Made by a program: the position numbers and the translations under genes. Of a stretch of DNA of 64,000 bases, positions 1-12,890 are shown piece after piece (the first letter of the stretch is position 1; each line of letters starts with the position of its first letter). The stretch comes from Panaeolus papilionaceus (lineage: Eukaryota > Basidiomycota > Agaricomycetes > Agaricales): the NCBI GenBank assembly GCA_015501605.1, contig JADNRZ010000006.1, positions 1,612,001 through 1,676,000 on the forward strand. The letters are read 5' to 3'. A model generated the notes under the pieces. That model was given only the letters and a program-made list of their open reading frames with translations, made no database searches and was not told the origin of the DNA.

Positions 1-2575
1 GTTAAACCTTTGAACGTCGCCCTCGACTCCTTCCAAGCCGAAAAACCGTTCTGATTGATCAAGTCGCTGGACTCTGATTGAGCGAAACGGGCGCGAAATT
101 CATTCATCTTGCCAGCCGCCATGTAAGTTGAAAAATGTTCTTCGACCTTCCTTGCCAGAACAGAGGAACGAGTCACGAAGACCTGCCGAGGACGCTGCGT
201 ATTTGCAGTGTGCAAATGATAGGCCCTTTGGACCCATAACATCTTATGAAGCATAGTCGTCGTTTTTCTATACGCAGTTTGATATTCGAATTCCAGAAGC
301 AAATAACAAAATTTCAGGAGACGCACCCTGTTCCACTACGACCCAAGACATAGCATGATTTCGGATGTTCGGCAATTTTCTGCTCGTATTTCCTGAAGAG
401 GACCATTGATATCATCTTTCCAGTAGAAAGAGTGCGATGAAACGTACGAGAGCTGGAAGGGGAAGGCACCCTCGCGATCTGCCTCAATGCTTTCAAGGAC
501 GTCCTATGAACAATTTTAACACAATTGTCTATGTCACCGTATTGAGGCTTTCCTCACCTTCGATAAAGCAACATACTTCTCCAACCTTTGAGAATTGTCA
601 GGCACAACAAAACACGAAAAAAATGAAGGTATTACGTGATAATGGAGTGGAGCTAGAGCCATGTTAGAACGTCCAAGTAAACAAATGGCTACGAATATCA
701 TACCTCGTTGTTATCATGCTGCACCAAATCCGCGATAAGCATATCCGCTTCTCTGTCTTCGTCTTGCTCCTCCTCGCGAGCTGGAAACGAAGCAGGGATG
801 TAGGCATCTCCAATATCACCAACTCGGCGCTGTCGCTTGAGACACCTATTGCGAAATTTAGGGATGATGATGACGACGATGAAATGGGATAAAAAGGACA
901 TACCTCATTCTATACTCTTTGCCTTGAGACTGGAGGTATCCAGCGACCGAGTCCCATAGACGATGATCCATTTTTGCATGTGTGCAAAAGTCAAACACCT
1001 TCAGAGCTAGTCAAATTATCGAGGTATAAGCATGAAATTAAGCACAAACAGCTGATCCACTTGCCCTGTGTTTCGCGCTGTGCACACATGTTCCTTGTAA
1101 AATAGTTGTAGGAATGAGAAGACAATTAAAAATACCTGGTTATCAGTCGGAGACGTGATACAATCGACAATATACTGAATACTCGTAAGAGGAAAATAAT
1201 GCGACGAAGATATTTTAAACTCACAATCAAGCGCAAGTCACCCGTCATCTTCGCCTCATAGACTGGAATTTCGGTCTTGGGTCCATTGAGCCTTTTGTGA
1301 TTGTCGTGAGAGAAGTGCCCATTGGATAAATCACTATCATAACCATTCAGAATTCAATACTTGTATATGTAAGTGGATCCAACATACACAATCTTTCTTC
1401 TTACGATCTCGTAGATCGTCGAATTGGTTTTATGCAAGTCTCGAAGTGCACGATCAGCTTTAGTGGAAAGCAAGATATTCCATTCTCCAAAGTCATCTGG
1501 CGTGTCATAGTAGTGGGAACTAAGCGATAAACGTGTTGTTAGCCCTGCGAATCAGACTTTCAAACCATCAAACGTACAGTTTCAAGTGAAGAAGAGGAGC
1601 TGGTGCGGTCTCGTTGATAGGTGCCATCGGAGAAGATTCCAGAGTTTGACGGCTGGGGTCAGGATGTGTGACAACTTGGAGAGGTAGTGGTGCTTCCATG
1701 GTTATGCAGGACTCTCTAATGAACTTAGATATGTCGGGGGAACGAATTCCGCTCAGGTACGTCTTTGTAACGGCCCGATGAAGATTTAGATGAGTCTAGG
1801 AGTTCAGTCCAACACACATACCTCATAACAATCACGAAGTCTGCTCAGGATGCTCGCTGCAACTTCCATCGCCTCTACTTTGGTATGTGGGATGGTAACA
1901 TTTGCTTTAAGAAGCACATCTTCATGTTGTAAATTCGAGGCTTGTTTCTTGAGCTGTTTCTGGTATCTTTGACTGTTCGCCTTGGTCTTCGTAGATAACT
2001 GGGGTCGAGTTTGTACCACTGGGGCCCCCATGTCTTCGACGAAGACCATGGCAAAGAGTGCGCGAAGAACTTGTGGTGTCTGGCTTAAAAACTTAGAGGT
2101 TTCGTTTGCAAATCCAGGTGGCTGGATCGCTTGCGGGAATTGCATGAGAAAAAAGGTAGATAGTCTATCTAAGACTTTCGATGGGAACGAGTCGATAAAG
2201 AGATTTGCATCCATAGGAAAGGTCGCGACCATCCATTCACGCAGGGGTATATCAGAAGAGATATCTAGGGCGCACATGAGTGTCGACTTGAATGAAGGGA
2301 GGATATGACCTACTGGAAAGCACAAGCTCCAAGATGAAAGACTGGGATTGAATTTCTTCAAGAACAACCTGGTAATTGTTGCTGTTCAAAACAGCCCCAA
2401 ACTCATTTAAGTCGTTGACGATTTGTTCCTCGGAGGTGAGGTTTGAAAAAAGATCTGCACGGTACTTGACTTTGCGAGTGATACTCATTGTAAGCAATGT
2501 TGGGGTGGTTGGGAATCCCAGACTCGCATTCTCCGGGTTCTTTATATGAGTTTCGGGTGGACAAAAGGAAGTCAT
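1..2575 (-). CDS. TRANK1-like UvrD-type helicase, N-terminal part, cut at window start
   Basis: The 5' part of a multi-exon gene that runs off the left edge. Exons read in order: PLREWMVATFPMDANLF (about 2250-2150), a stretch from 1770 to 1580 ending LLHLKL, YYDTPDDFGEWNILLSTKA (1522-1390), a segment with YIPASFPAREEE (about 810), and EHPKSCYVLGRSGTG near 330, the Walker A loop. An exon near 210-1 has PRQVFVTRSSVLARKVEE. This order (plasmid-toxin-like YYD...GEW module, then superfamily 1 helicase core) matches the TRANK1-like proteins expanded in mushrooms; their role is poorly known, probably a nucleic-acid-dependent ATPase. An intron interrupts the Walker A loop. ATG 2575 is in frame with a second ATG at 2488, so the start is uncertain. 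The reading frame changes near 2300-2340 without a clear intron, so the first exon may be misassembled, alternatively spliced or damaged. Confidence 0.8.
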
Positions 2576-4258
2576 CGCGGATAACGAAATAAGGGTCTAC
2601 ATGACGTTGGGCGTCTATCCAGTCTTGTGAAGGAAATGAAAGGTATTAAGAGAACAAAACCCTTTCGCTATGGTAAAGGGACTTTCTTGTTCTTTCTATG
2701 TCGTTATAACTGATATACAATGAGAGCAAGAGACAAAAGCGGCTGGAGTTGACTGTTGCTCAGCAATCGAAAACGATACACACTGAGCTGACTTACTCAC
2801 CAAAGGTTAATTGAGTGTCAGTTAAGGTTCATGATTCTCCACCAATTAGAAGACCAGCCGTTGCATGGGATCAAGGCCTCGTGCTGTCTCCAATTCATCT
2901 AAAAATGAATGTGGGGTTTGTGGGCTATCGATCATAATCCTTGCTTGTGAGTCACGTCCACAAAAGACTGAGGGATGAGGAAACCGAGTACAACTTTTGG
3001 GGTGTGCGTACTGCTGCCGCTGCTTATGTAGCTTGGCCGTGCATAGCCACACTACGTGGTGTCAAACCTGACAAAGTCCAAAACCGGGGGAGACACAAGC
3101 ATAAGGGAGTGGGGAGGCTGAGCGAGGGTGCTGTTGAACAGTTCCCTCACAATGTTTCTTTCGAGTTCAAGCTTTGAAGGCCTTTGATTCAGTCAAGTGG
3201 CACTCGGCTAAATGCGAAGCTTCCGGTGCAAACAAATGCACACTACACTGGTGTCCCTGCCACAAAGGGACTTTCAAGTCGTATCTGACCAACCATGTCC
3301 TCATCTTATCCAATGACAATCTCACAATTAATCTGCGTAAAAGTATTATCTACAGCCTCTAATACCATATAGGAACCAATGATTTGTGTTCGATGGTGAT
3401 GGGCAGTATTGGCTCCATTGTCGGTTCTTTGGTTGCATCGTCTGCGCCATAATCATGGTGATTGGATGTGTGGCCAAGGTAATCCCACATTGTGGTCACA
3501 ATTCTGTCCATGTCGCGATCTGGAATACTGCAAGACGTCCTACACTTGAAGTCAGCTGATAAAACTTCAGTGGTGCATGGTATTATATTGGGGGTCATTA
3601 ACGATCATTTAAACGCTTCTTGAGACCCACATCTTCGAGAAGGTTTTGCAAAATGTTCGTCGAGATGGAAAGGCAAATAATTAACGCAAATTACAGATGA
3701 ACGCGAACATCGGGCAAGTACATAGCGTCGATGTGCAGAGATCGAGCAGGGCACTCAAGCAATATCCCCATACTGTCTTAAGCTACTGAATGCACATCTG
3801 ATTACAGGGGGTGTTTCAGATAAGTCAATGTACGCAGATTCCTCTCTACCGCCCATTCAGCATAAGTTTTTGTTCATCCTCAACCAGCTACTCGTCTTCA
3901 GATTTTAATCCATTTGGAACCACATATGCAAGGGATCTGCTCTTTGTTTGGATTTAGAAGTTCCAATTATCACACATTCCCTGCTCTAACCATAACTTGG
4001 ACGTATGGAGTTTGCACTCCCATGAGTTTGCCCATATTCGGGATCGTCGGGGACTGCCCTTGCCACCCAATCCAGTTCTCCGATCGGGACGTGCAACCCT
4101 TCAGGGGTTCAAAATGACCACGGACGGATTCGTCCGCTCCAAAGGGCACCGGACTTACAATGACATGTACCTTCCTGCCGTGCACTATCCTATGGGGCCT
4201 GCATCAACTGCGTTGACATCTTTATGTTGAGCCCCCACCACGATCAGCCCACACTCTG
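2576..4258. other. Intergenic region, no supported gene
   Basis: Lies between the divergent helicase (minus) and membrane-protein (plus) genes. Only short open frames occur here, without introns or family resemblance. A stretch at 3997-4230 could be a decayed coding fragment, but I cannot identify it. The part nearest 2600 and the part nearest 4200 must contain the two promoters; no clear TATA box was seen. Confidence 0.5.
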
Positions 4259-6153
4259 ATGCCCACTGTAGTAACGACCATTGAGGACACCAGTCCGCTC
4301 ATTGTTTATTCTGGAGAGGGTGGTTATAATGATTGGAAAGCAGGAACGTCGAAGGACGACAGTGCTCTTGATAGGTATGTGCGACTTGGCAGGATTTATT
4401 CTCCATCCCCTTTATCGCCGCTGATACTACTCGCATCCTACTACTCAGATACTCTCAAAGCAGCTACACTGTAACGTCTACTGTGAACGCTAGCGCCTCA
4501 TTCTTCTTCTATGGAACCGGCGTCCAGATCTTTGGCTCTAAGCGCCCGACACACGGAGACTATCAAATCACCGTCGATGCCTGGGTGTACGATCCAAAGA
4601 GCGGCAACGCGACCGACGCCGAGGGATTGTTCCAAACTTCCCTCTTTACCACTTCGTCCTTGAAAAGCGCATATCATATGGTCCGGATGACGAACGTTGG
4701 GAATGGTCTGCTTGATTTGGACTTTGTGAGCCCTTGCAGAAACCGGCAACATCTAATGCTGATCTCGACATTTTCGTCATGTTATTGTTTTTAGCTGACA
4801 TGGCAGACGCCAATAGGCCAGCCAGATGAAGAGCTCATCACACGGACCGTGCAAGACACAGATTCATCATTCCGTTACTCACCCGAGGGCGCGTGGAATG
4901 TGACTCTACCTAACCAGGGAACGTTTGCAGGAGGCTCAGGGCAGTAAGTAGTGGTTTCATGCATTGTGTTCTGCTTGGCTCACTGGTTCTACTCGCTTTA
5001 GTCAGACGACAACATTGGGAGCGACTGCAGAGCTCAAATTTGAAGTACGTGTGGCCTCGGCGGCAGCTGAAAACATGCACTCACGATTTACCTTCCATAG
5101 GGTTGGAATTAACCCGCTTTGATTGTGCATTGAGACACAGTTTAATTCTGCGTAGGGGATACGGTTTTTATATATGGTCCTGTTGGGCCTAACGGCGGTA
5201 CTTACTCTGTTCAGCTGGACGAACAACCCATCATGAACCTTACTTCATATCAAACGTCGTATCGCCCCAAGACAATGTTATATCAAGCGAGCAATCTAGG
5301 TGGAGGGCAACACACGGTCAAAGTGGTGTCAACATCTTACAGTAACTCTGGGAGAACGCTGGCGATCGATTATGCTGAGGTGTTTACCGTTCCGTCGTTA
5401 CAATCTTCGTAAGTGCCCCATCGGCTGAATACTATCTGTTCACTGTTTAATCACAACCCGTAGAACATCGAGTGCAAGGTTTTTATCCCGTCCATGCAAA
5501 GAAAATATATACTTGAATTGACTTTCATTCACGAGCAGATTCACAACGGGTGCCATCATTGGCGCATCAATAGGTAGTTTCTTTGCTCTCGTCTTCCTAC
5601 TTCTCCTGGCGCTTTACCTTTTCAAGAGGTTACGGAATAGCAAGAAATATGAACGACTCAGTCAACGACAATCAATGGCCATCCAAGACCCATATGTCTA
5701 CACCCCGACGAGTGCGACTATGAGCAACGGTCACAGCATGTTATCGCCCTCATCACCGTCCCAAAAATCCCAAGTTCTTCACTCTCAATCATCCCACTCC
5801 CCGATGATGTTCAACCTACCATCTCCACTCTCCACTACATGGACCCCCTCAACAGCAGAACCTTTCAGCCCCGATCCAATTGATGACAATGCAAGTCATT
5901 TCATGCATCTGTACGGCGTTATACTGACTGATACTCATGTGGTCCTTAGGTGCAAGTTGTCACAGTTTCATACCCCAGAGACGTCAAGCGGGATCCTGAA
6001 ATTAGGTTGGCACCTGCCCCTGCGAGCACATCTGGGATCAGATATGCAAGGAGTGATGCATCATTGGTCTCGCTTCCACCAGGGGCGAGACTTCCAATAC
6101 CGCCTGGGTCTGAAGCCATCACTAACCCGCCTTCATACCGCAATCCCTCGTAG
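4259..6153 (+). CDS. Single-pass transmembrane protein, mushroom family with large outside domain
   Basis: The multi-exon reading starts MPTVVTTIEDTSPLIVYSG and continues through FFFYGTGVQIFG, WNVTLPNQGTFAGGSG and GPVGPNGGTYSV. It then passes through one strong hydrophobic helix, IIGASIGSFFALVFLLLLAL (about 5551-5610), followed by a basic stop-transfer KRLRNSKK and a Ser/Pro-rich tail ending PPSYRNPS. Exons: 4259-4374, 4449-4725, 4795-4943, 5002-5044, 5156-5408, 5539-5894, 5966-6153. The outside domain has tandem beta-rich modules, as in many Agaricomycete proteins of this layout; function unknown, possibly cell-surface sensing or wall binding. No cleavable signal peptide is visible, which is usual for this family. 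The join of exons 4 and 5 is one base out of frame at a run of four G (5155-5158); a fifth G would restore it, so an assembly indel is likely. Confidence 0.8.
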
Positions 6154-6374
6154 TTTATTATTTGCATCATGTTGTTTGTGGACAGTTGCCTGAACATAGT
6201 GGACTCTATTAGTTGATACTGCCCATGCATCGTCTTGTGCATGCTTAAAGATCTCTACAGACCGCCTGTTACTCTAAGACGTCGCATTAAATTTCTTTAT
6301 TGGTAAAATTCTGGTACAGTACACCCCTGGTTGCAACATTTATCCAAGATGTCACATTCTCCCCTCTAGTTATC

Positions 6375-7183
6375 TCATTTCGCTCTTGGAAGGAATCGTA
6401 CACCCTCTCCATCTCCAATCACAATCATCTGCGAACGTCCTGTCTTCCCAAGTATCGTGATAGCCTTTCTGAGCAAAGGGACAGGGATGTTGGTCAATGG
6501 CGACTCGATGGGGGGATCCGTGATATCCAGAAACGTCAGAATGACATTGAGCTGTCCCGCAGAAATGACCTGAATACGTCCATTAAATATATTGAATCTC
6601 AACAGCGAAGTGATGCACAAAGAAACGTACCCAATCATACAAGACTTCTGCCCACTCTTCTGGCAATCTCCAGTGAACCATGCAAGATCGGGTCTGCTTT
6701 GGTGGTTCATAGGCTGCCTGGCCCTTGCTAACCATCGCAGCCAAGATATTGGATAAATGACTGGCGAGGATTCTCCCTGAAGAACATCTCGTTAGTACTT
6801 GCACTCTACAGACTCTACAGTAACGCACGCACGATTTATCCTTTCATTGCGTAGGATCTCAGCCCAATCGCTATCCGCAGCATCAGCGTCCTCGACTTTG
6901 AGCACAAAAAGCTTCTTATGTCTTGCGTATGACAGAATTAGGCGTATCCATTGCTCTGTGGCTATGGAACGGGTATTTGGGTGAGGTTGTTCCCTATGAG
7001 ATCGTAAGTCGTCATCGGCTAAATTAACGATTTGGACAGATAAACGAACGTAAAAAATGGTGGAGCAGAGTGTATTGATGGAAGTAAGAAACCTGAAGGT
7101 GTTCAAGGGACGCGATTTAGACGAATTCAAAAGAGTTTTAAAGCTGGCTTACCGCTGATGGTGGTGAGTGTTGAGAGGGCCAT
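6375..7183 (-). CDS. VPS25: ESCRT-II complex subunit VPS25
   Basis: Encodes the small ESCRT-II subunit that links ESCRT-I/II to ESCRT-III when ubiquitinated membrane proteins are sorted into multivesicular endosomes. The start MALSTLTTISG is followed after an intron by FLLPSIHSAPPFFT, the proline-rich PPF motif region that binds the VPS22/VPS36 core. Next come EQWIRLILSYARHKKLF and WRLPEEWAEVLYDW (first winged helix), then GQLNVILTFLDITDPP and PVPLLRKAITIL (second winged helix). Five exons with clean GT/AG borders were worked out: the first is 7183-7153, and there are donors at WV|GTACGT and NR|GTGCGT and a branch-site-like CTAAC before exon 4. Length of about 200 residues is normal for the family. 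It lies in tandem with ADA2 on the same strand, with no functional link expected. Confidence 0.93.
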
Positions 7184-7700
7184 ATGCACTTATTGGGTCA
7201 CGCTCATTAAGGGGGATAATTGACACCCTTATTTGGGTTGCAATCTGGGGGATGATAGCAAACACACAAGTACTCCTATGATATGCATAAAACATGAATA
7301 TTGTCGTCGTAAGATGTCTACAGCTGATCAAGGACAAGATTTATAATGATAGAAAAAACGATGTGCGACTAATATACAATGCAGCAGGGGTTGTAAGTAC
7401 AGAAACATAAGATACCATGAGTGAATATAGGACGAGGCGATAAAGCAGGTGGGTAGAACGAGAAAAGCGTAATATGAACTATTATGAGGAGGGTGTCCAT
7501 GAATGAGGTACAGATTGCAATGATGTATTATAAAGGGATCCGTTTTGGCTGCTTGCAGCAGAGGCTATAGGAGGTAACAGTGGACGAGGGGATATTCGGC
7601 TTTGTGTATCCTTAACAGGCGACCCATTAACAGAGGGAGCGGCGTTACCACTGTGGATGTTGATATCAGAAAAATGGAAAACTTCAACAGGGGCAACGGC
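7184..7700. other. Intergenic between ADA2 3' end and VPS25 5' end
   Basis: Half a kilobase of non-coding sequence that should hold the ADA2 3' untranslated region and the VPS25 promoter. Only short random frames; no element recognised. Confidence 0.5.
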
Positions 7701-9941
7701 CTACCTGTCGTCTTGTGATTGCGACGCTGAGGGCGTCATGGAGGGAGCAGCGTTGCTGGTAACAGCGGGTTCCTGGGTGATCTTCAGATAACCAGACTGG
7801 ACAAGGAAGTCCCAAACACGACTGGTTTTATTGACATCGATCTTGACTAGATCACGAGCTTCTCGACGACGAAGCTTGCCGCCTCTGCGTGCATATTCAC
7901 GTACAAGGGCTTCTTTAATGAGGAGATAGGGTTTGGGAAGAATACGGAGCTGTGAACAGAGCGTTTGCTCTGCAGGAGTAAGAAGGTGAAGGGATGGACT
8001 ATTAGCAAGGTTGAGAGGTGCGGCTGAAGAAACGGTCAGGCTTAATTTTGATGAGCAGATAGTGATGTGGGAACATACGAGGTTTGCGAACAGGTGGGGC
8101 GCTGGGACCACCTTGTGAGCCAAGTCGAGGTGTTGACTCTCTGGACTTATTGTCAGATTCAGCAAACGATGCAAGGCTGGCACGACGAGGATCTGGTCCG
8201 GATGATTGACGACCCGCAGCCCGATTCTGATGTCGGTCTAACGCAAAATCCCTAACAGGTGCAACCTTCGTTTGTGTCTGATAAATACAATCAATCATTG
8301 CTCATTCCCAATATGAAAGAGAAAAACGCACTCGTTTGGCATGGTCAAGTTCGTACTTGTCAATGTCAGCACTAGTAGACAGTCCAAGACGACGGTATTG
8401 TTGAAGTTCTTGTATACGTTTCCGTAGCAAGGCCTCGTCTAAATTGACACACATCAGAAGCCAATGGCGCAGTAAAGATTAAGTGTGCTCACATAACATA
8501 TCCGTCGAAAAGGCTTCATAATCTTCAGCTGTTTGCAGTCTTGCAAATGGCCGTAGTCGATGAAGAAATTCTTTCTCCTCCTTTGACTTCTTCTTCTCTG
8601 CCGCTTGTAACTAAAAAGAGTCCTCGTCAGCTACGTATGAATTGCAGGGACATGTAAGCAAACCTTCTTGTACTCCAGCAGGCCACGGTCGTATACGACG
8701 GCCTTTGCCTCCATTCGCTTGTCGACTCGTTGAAAATACATTTCCAACAAAGTGAGCTTGAAGGCAATAGAATCCTTTGTCTCGTATGGCTGAGGTTGCG
8801 TCTGGGTCTCATCAGATTCGTCTTCGGCATTTGCAGCTGGGTCCTCGGTTTTGACTCGTTTCTTGACATCGACGCCATTTGTGTGATGACCATTAATACC
8901 GTTGGCGAGGGGAGCTTTACCAGCTGGGGGTGTCGACTGCCTCGTACCATTCTTGAGTGCTGGATTCAACCCCATTCGCTTGTCCTCGTCCCACTTCATC
9001 CGTGCCTTAACATCCTCGTCTGTAACGTCTTCAATGATCTGGTCCCCACCATATTCATACACCACTCCAAACTCCAGATCTTTAACGAGGTCCTCAGCGT
9101 CATTGTCCAATTCATGCTCAAATTCGAGTCGGCCTGGAAGGAAGGTTGAGATTTCGTGAATCTGTCCTGGTAGAGATGTTGGTGCTGGTTTGGCAGCTGG
9201 TGCTTCCTGGTTATTCATTGCTGCAATCCGGCGACGTTTTCTCTCATGGAATATATCAGGGTCAATGTCAAAGGTTGCGTCCATTCTCTTAATATAATGA
9301 GTCAGTTACAAATGAAAGTGGGAATATTTATAGGACTTACAGGCATAGGCCAGTTAGCTGAGTCAATATACACGGTCCGGTAATGCTGCTCAACCTCTTC
9401 CTTTGTCCGCGTCCCAATGTGCTCTGCGATTTTCTTCCAGTTTCCAATGCCATGGGTAGTGATTCCGGTTAAAAGTAGAAGCTCTCTGAAGCTTGGTTTA
9501 GGACAAATTACCATATTTGAAATTAGTAGCACTCACTCATCAGCTCCCCAGTCCTCCGTAAAAATCGGGTAGGAGTGCATTTCCTAATGAAACCAAGGTG
9601 ATCAGAACCTTTTATACCGCGTCACTTGAATAGAACCTACAATAACACGATAAGGGTGCCCCCTCTTATGCTTCCCAAACTCCTTTCCAGCACAGAAACA
9701 CGATGGACATAGGTCCACACCGTCACCTGTTGCGCATGCAACATCCGCACATTTGATGCGGACACTATGGGTCAAATCACATTGACATGAATCGCATGAA
9801 TACTGCACGCCTGGCTCATTCAAATCTGTACACACAAAGGAGAAGGTTGGTAAATGTCATATATGGTCAGAAGTCGATCATGCACATACTCTGAATCTCA
9901 TCATCCGGTAAATGTTGCTGCTTCCGCTGCGTGACGGTCAT
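7701..9941 (-). CDS. ADA2: SAGA/ADA histone acetyltransferase adaptor ADA2
   Basis: Adaptor that stimulates GCN5 in the SAGA and ADA histone acetyltransferase complexes in the nucleus. The start MTVTQRKQQHLPDDE (ATG 9941) leads, after an intron, to a ZZ zinc finger near 9835-9650 (YSCDSCQCDL, CADVACATGDGVDLCPSCF). A SANT/Myb domain follows near 9530-9350 (GITTHGIGNWKKIAEHIG, EEVEQHYRTVYID). A long middle part starts MDATFDIDPDIFHERKRRR and includes LTLLEMYFQRVDKRMEAKA. The C-terminal SWIRM domain is at about 8010-7790 (LLTPAEQTLCSQLRILPKPY, SRVWDFLVQSGYLK). The domain order is that of ADA2 in all fungi, and at least six exons are needed. All zinc ligands in the ZZ finger appear present. It is in the same orientation as VPS25, downstream of a short divergent open frame. 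Confidence 0.95.
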
Positions 9942-10127
9942 GCTGCCTCACTCACAACACCAGTCTCGTCTCCTACAAACAGCCTATCCTCTCCGCACTG
10001 GGTAGTAAGAAGCTGGAGGTCGTCAAAGGGGGTGGGAAAGAACCGTAACCAAAACGGCGCCGACAGCGGTGAAAGTTAGAAGTTACTGTCACTTGAATGT
10101 CGTAAGAGAAAGTGCTTTGTCTTCCTG

Positions 10128-10295
10128 ATGTGTCCCTCAACTAAAGTCAACGGGCCAACAACGAGCAGGGGCCGCGAGGCTGAGGTCACCGACGACGACA
10201 GCAACGACAATGGTGAGCAAGTGTTTGCAGTTGTTTGTCAAAATCTTGTGAGGGCGGCGATCATACACTCACTGCCACAACAATCCATCATTTGA
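10128..10295 (+). CDS. Possible short open frame divergent from ADA2
   Basis: An ATG at 10128 opens a 55-codon frame (MCPSTKVNGPTTSRGREAEV..., acidic DDDSNDN in the middle) ending TGA at 10295. It lies 186 bases upstream of ADA2 on the other strand, so it could be a small gene, a first exon (a GTGAGC donor-like site follows DSNDN) or chance. No family resemblance. Listed only because the start of a divergent transcript is plausible here. Confidence 0.2.
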   Translation: MCPSTKVNGPTTSRGREAEVTDDDSNDNGEQVFAVVCQNLVRAAIIHSLPQQSII

Positions 10296-10605
10296 ACTTT
10301 AAACTGACCAAAGTTATTCATTGCCTCGATTCCAAGACCAATCACGGAGGTTCAGGACAATGGAGGAAGACCATGATCCGTTGCACTAAAACACTCATTT
10401 CTAGTATGAAAGCAGGATTTTGAGCAGTGTTTGAAGCCTCGCATTACCCTGGTCTTGCACAACGACTTATTTTACAGCTAGTGAGCACTAAGTAATGGGC
10501 TTCTGTTTCTGAAGCTAAATCTAGTCTCAGCTAAGAAGTCTCTATTGAATACGACTAGTCTAACTGTTAGTGACGTAGATTAGAAAATATTAAAAATACC
10601 TAGAG
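10296..10605. other. Intergenic, nothing recognised
   Basis: Short AT-rich stretch before the 3' end of the minus-strand transporter gene. No gene, repeat or RNA structure seen. Confidence 0.5.
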
Positions 10606-12890
10606 CTAGACCTTGGGGCAGTTCGGTGGTTCGGAAGACTTGCCCAAGTCGCGTAGCTCTAAGGTCCGCAATTCTCGTTGCTCAGCCCTACTTCTCCACT
10701 GTTTACCTTTAATGTATACCATTATAATCAGAGTAACTGCAGAAGCCATTATCCCTCCCCAAATAGTATATGTCCAGCCTAAAAACATGGCCATCAGCTC
10801 ACAATTGGAGAAGCGCTTTGGACAATGCCGCCTACCATCCCCGAGACCATCCTAAATAGTGTCGCCATATCGATTAACGCCGTAGAACGTGTAACAGCTT
10901 ATGTGGACACACCTGTAGTGGAACAGCAACTTCTGTTGCTGCGAATGCGAAAATGCCCCTAAATGCACTATTAGAAGCAGCTGCGGTCGAGGATCGACCG
11001 TTGTTAGCGTCTACGATATAAGCATATGTACTGGAGTAAATCCATCTATATAACGGTATTCTGATCAGTAACTAGTGACTGCGAATTGGACGCATTATTT
11101 CTGCACTTACATGGCGAAAAAACCTCCCAGGAACAAGAATATGCACACCGCCGAAACGTGAACATGAAACTTGCAAATCCAACCAAATCCGACGACACAA
11201 GGGGGTAGGCAAATAGCGCCTAAAAGAATACTTCTGAGTCTCATCTAATTGCATGAGGTTATTAATGAGGTCACGCTCATCATAGGTCGGACACGAAAGT
11301 TACACTCACTTCGGGTTCAGCAACTCCGCCGGATTTCTCTTTCAACCGAGCCAATTCTCGATCAGCGAATCGACCTCCGAGGATACTCCCGGCGACGCCA
11401 CCCAACCCGTAGCAAAGCGTTACGAGTCCGATTTTGAAAGGGGGATAACCGTATGTCGTGCTGAGAGTTCTAGCGCTTGTGTATCCAACCAGGAAATTGA
11501 ACCCAAACAAAAGCCCTGTCACGATCGCTCAGTTCGCAGTGAAGGAGTGGTCGAAGTAAGACTTACCTGATGCAAAAAGGACAACCACATTGTTAAATCT
11601 TCGCAAGACCTGACCGAACGGCGCAACTGGATTGACGTCCATGAGGGACACCTTGAGACTGTCCATGCTTATATCCTGGTCGATTCCCCTTCCCAACCGT
11701 TTCTTGAGCATACTCTGATATATAATGCTGCGCTCTCTTCGGAAAGTATCTTGGAAAAACAAGAAGAACAGGATGGTTATTGTCCCCGATACGATGGCCA
11801 AAAACCAGAAGATAGCACGCCAATTCCAGGCCGATGTCAAAGCACCACCGATGATAGGACCGAGCGCCTAGGGGTAGGTGTTGTCACCATTTGCTTCCGA
11901 CTGTAAATGGACCAACGCTTACCGGACCAAGAAGTGGCGCGGTGTAGTACACCCCCATCTGATGCGAATTTTAGTTTTCAAAGCCAAATATATGTGAAAG
12001 GGTCTTGAACCTTACCTTGCGTCCTCTCTCTGAGGGATCGAATATATCTGCTAACGTAGCAGCTCCAAGAGATATAACGGCACTGGATCTACAGAATTAT
12101 TGGTAGCACATATGTCTCAGTGGATAGTAGCTCGATTTAATAGTTGTAGCAGTGCTTACCCAGCGGCCTGCAAGCATCTGAACCCGATCACCCTACAAGC
12201 GCCCATCCATCAAATCCAGTTTATGAGGCTCGTCACATTGAATTGGAATCGGACTCACAACTTTATGTTACCGCTTATTGCAACAATGATGGTACCAACC
12301 GTGAACAACGTCAAAGAAAGCACGTAGACGAGCTAGCAAGATTATTCATCAAAATCGCGGATAATTATAATTTAATCATCGTCCTTGACGCACCTTTCTT
12401 CCTTTGACCTCACTGACAACGCTCCATATTAATGGTATAATACCCTGAATAAGAACGAACATCGAAATGCTCAAGCTAAACTGTTGGCTGGTTGCGGGTA
12501 GATCCCGTTCCATTTCAGCAACAGCAGCTTGGAGAGCGCAAATGAACAATTAGTGCGAGGCGCCCTGCAAGCGATTGCCAGGAAATGTGCAGCACATACG
12601 ATTCTGAATGTTCCCAGCTAGCCCAGCAATTAATGACGCCGACGAGATCAGCGCTAAGCTGATATTCTAGTCTTGAGATCAGATGCGCGTTGCTAAAATA
12701 TCAAAGAACCACTTACTTTTTGTAGTGGTGACCACGCCCTTGGGTCATTGTTAACAGGGACATGCTCGATATCAAAGGTATGGTGAGTCGGAGGGGCGTC
12801 GACCTGCAGATTATGTTCATCTGCCGGCGGAGGTGTCGATAAGCTTGGATCAGTAATTGCCGCTTTGGAAAGTGAAGTAGCTGACTTCAT
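10606..12890 (-). CDS. MFS drug:H+ antiporter-like transporter (DHA1 type)
   Basis: Membrane transporter of the major facilitator superfamily. The start MKSATSLSKAAITDPSL opens a soluble tail ending DPRAWSPLQK, a typical fungal DHA1 entry into helix 1. Later exons read GAATLADIFDPSERGRK (the conserved loop 2-3 motif), MGVYYTAPLLGP and GPIIGG (helix 5 motif C-like, marking antiporters). Then come WNWRAIFWFLAIVSG and FFQDTFRRERSIIYQ, typical of QDR/synaptic-vesicle-like DHA1 members. The C-terminal half has MTGLLFGFNFLVGYT, GLGGVAGSILGGRFADREL and the final helix near 10790-10700. About 12 membrane helices are expected, spread over roughly ten exons. Substrate cannot be told; efflux of toxic small molecules is the usual role. 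Ends with a basic tail PPNCPKV. Confidence 0.85.

Noticed and set aside
3997..4230. Open frame with RDRRGLPLPPNP, reminiscent of a cytochrome P450 start
   Set aside because: The stretch after the proline motif does not follow a P450 and there is no membrane anchor or downstream exon. Probably chance.
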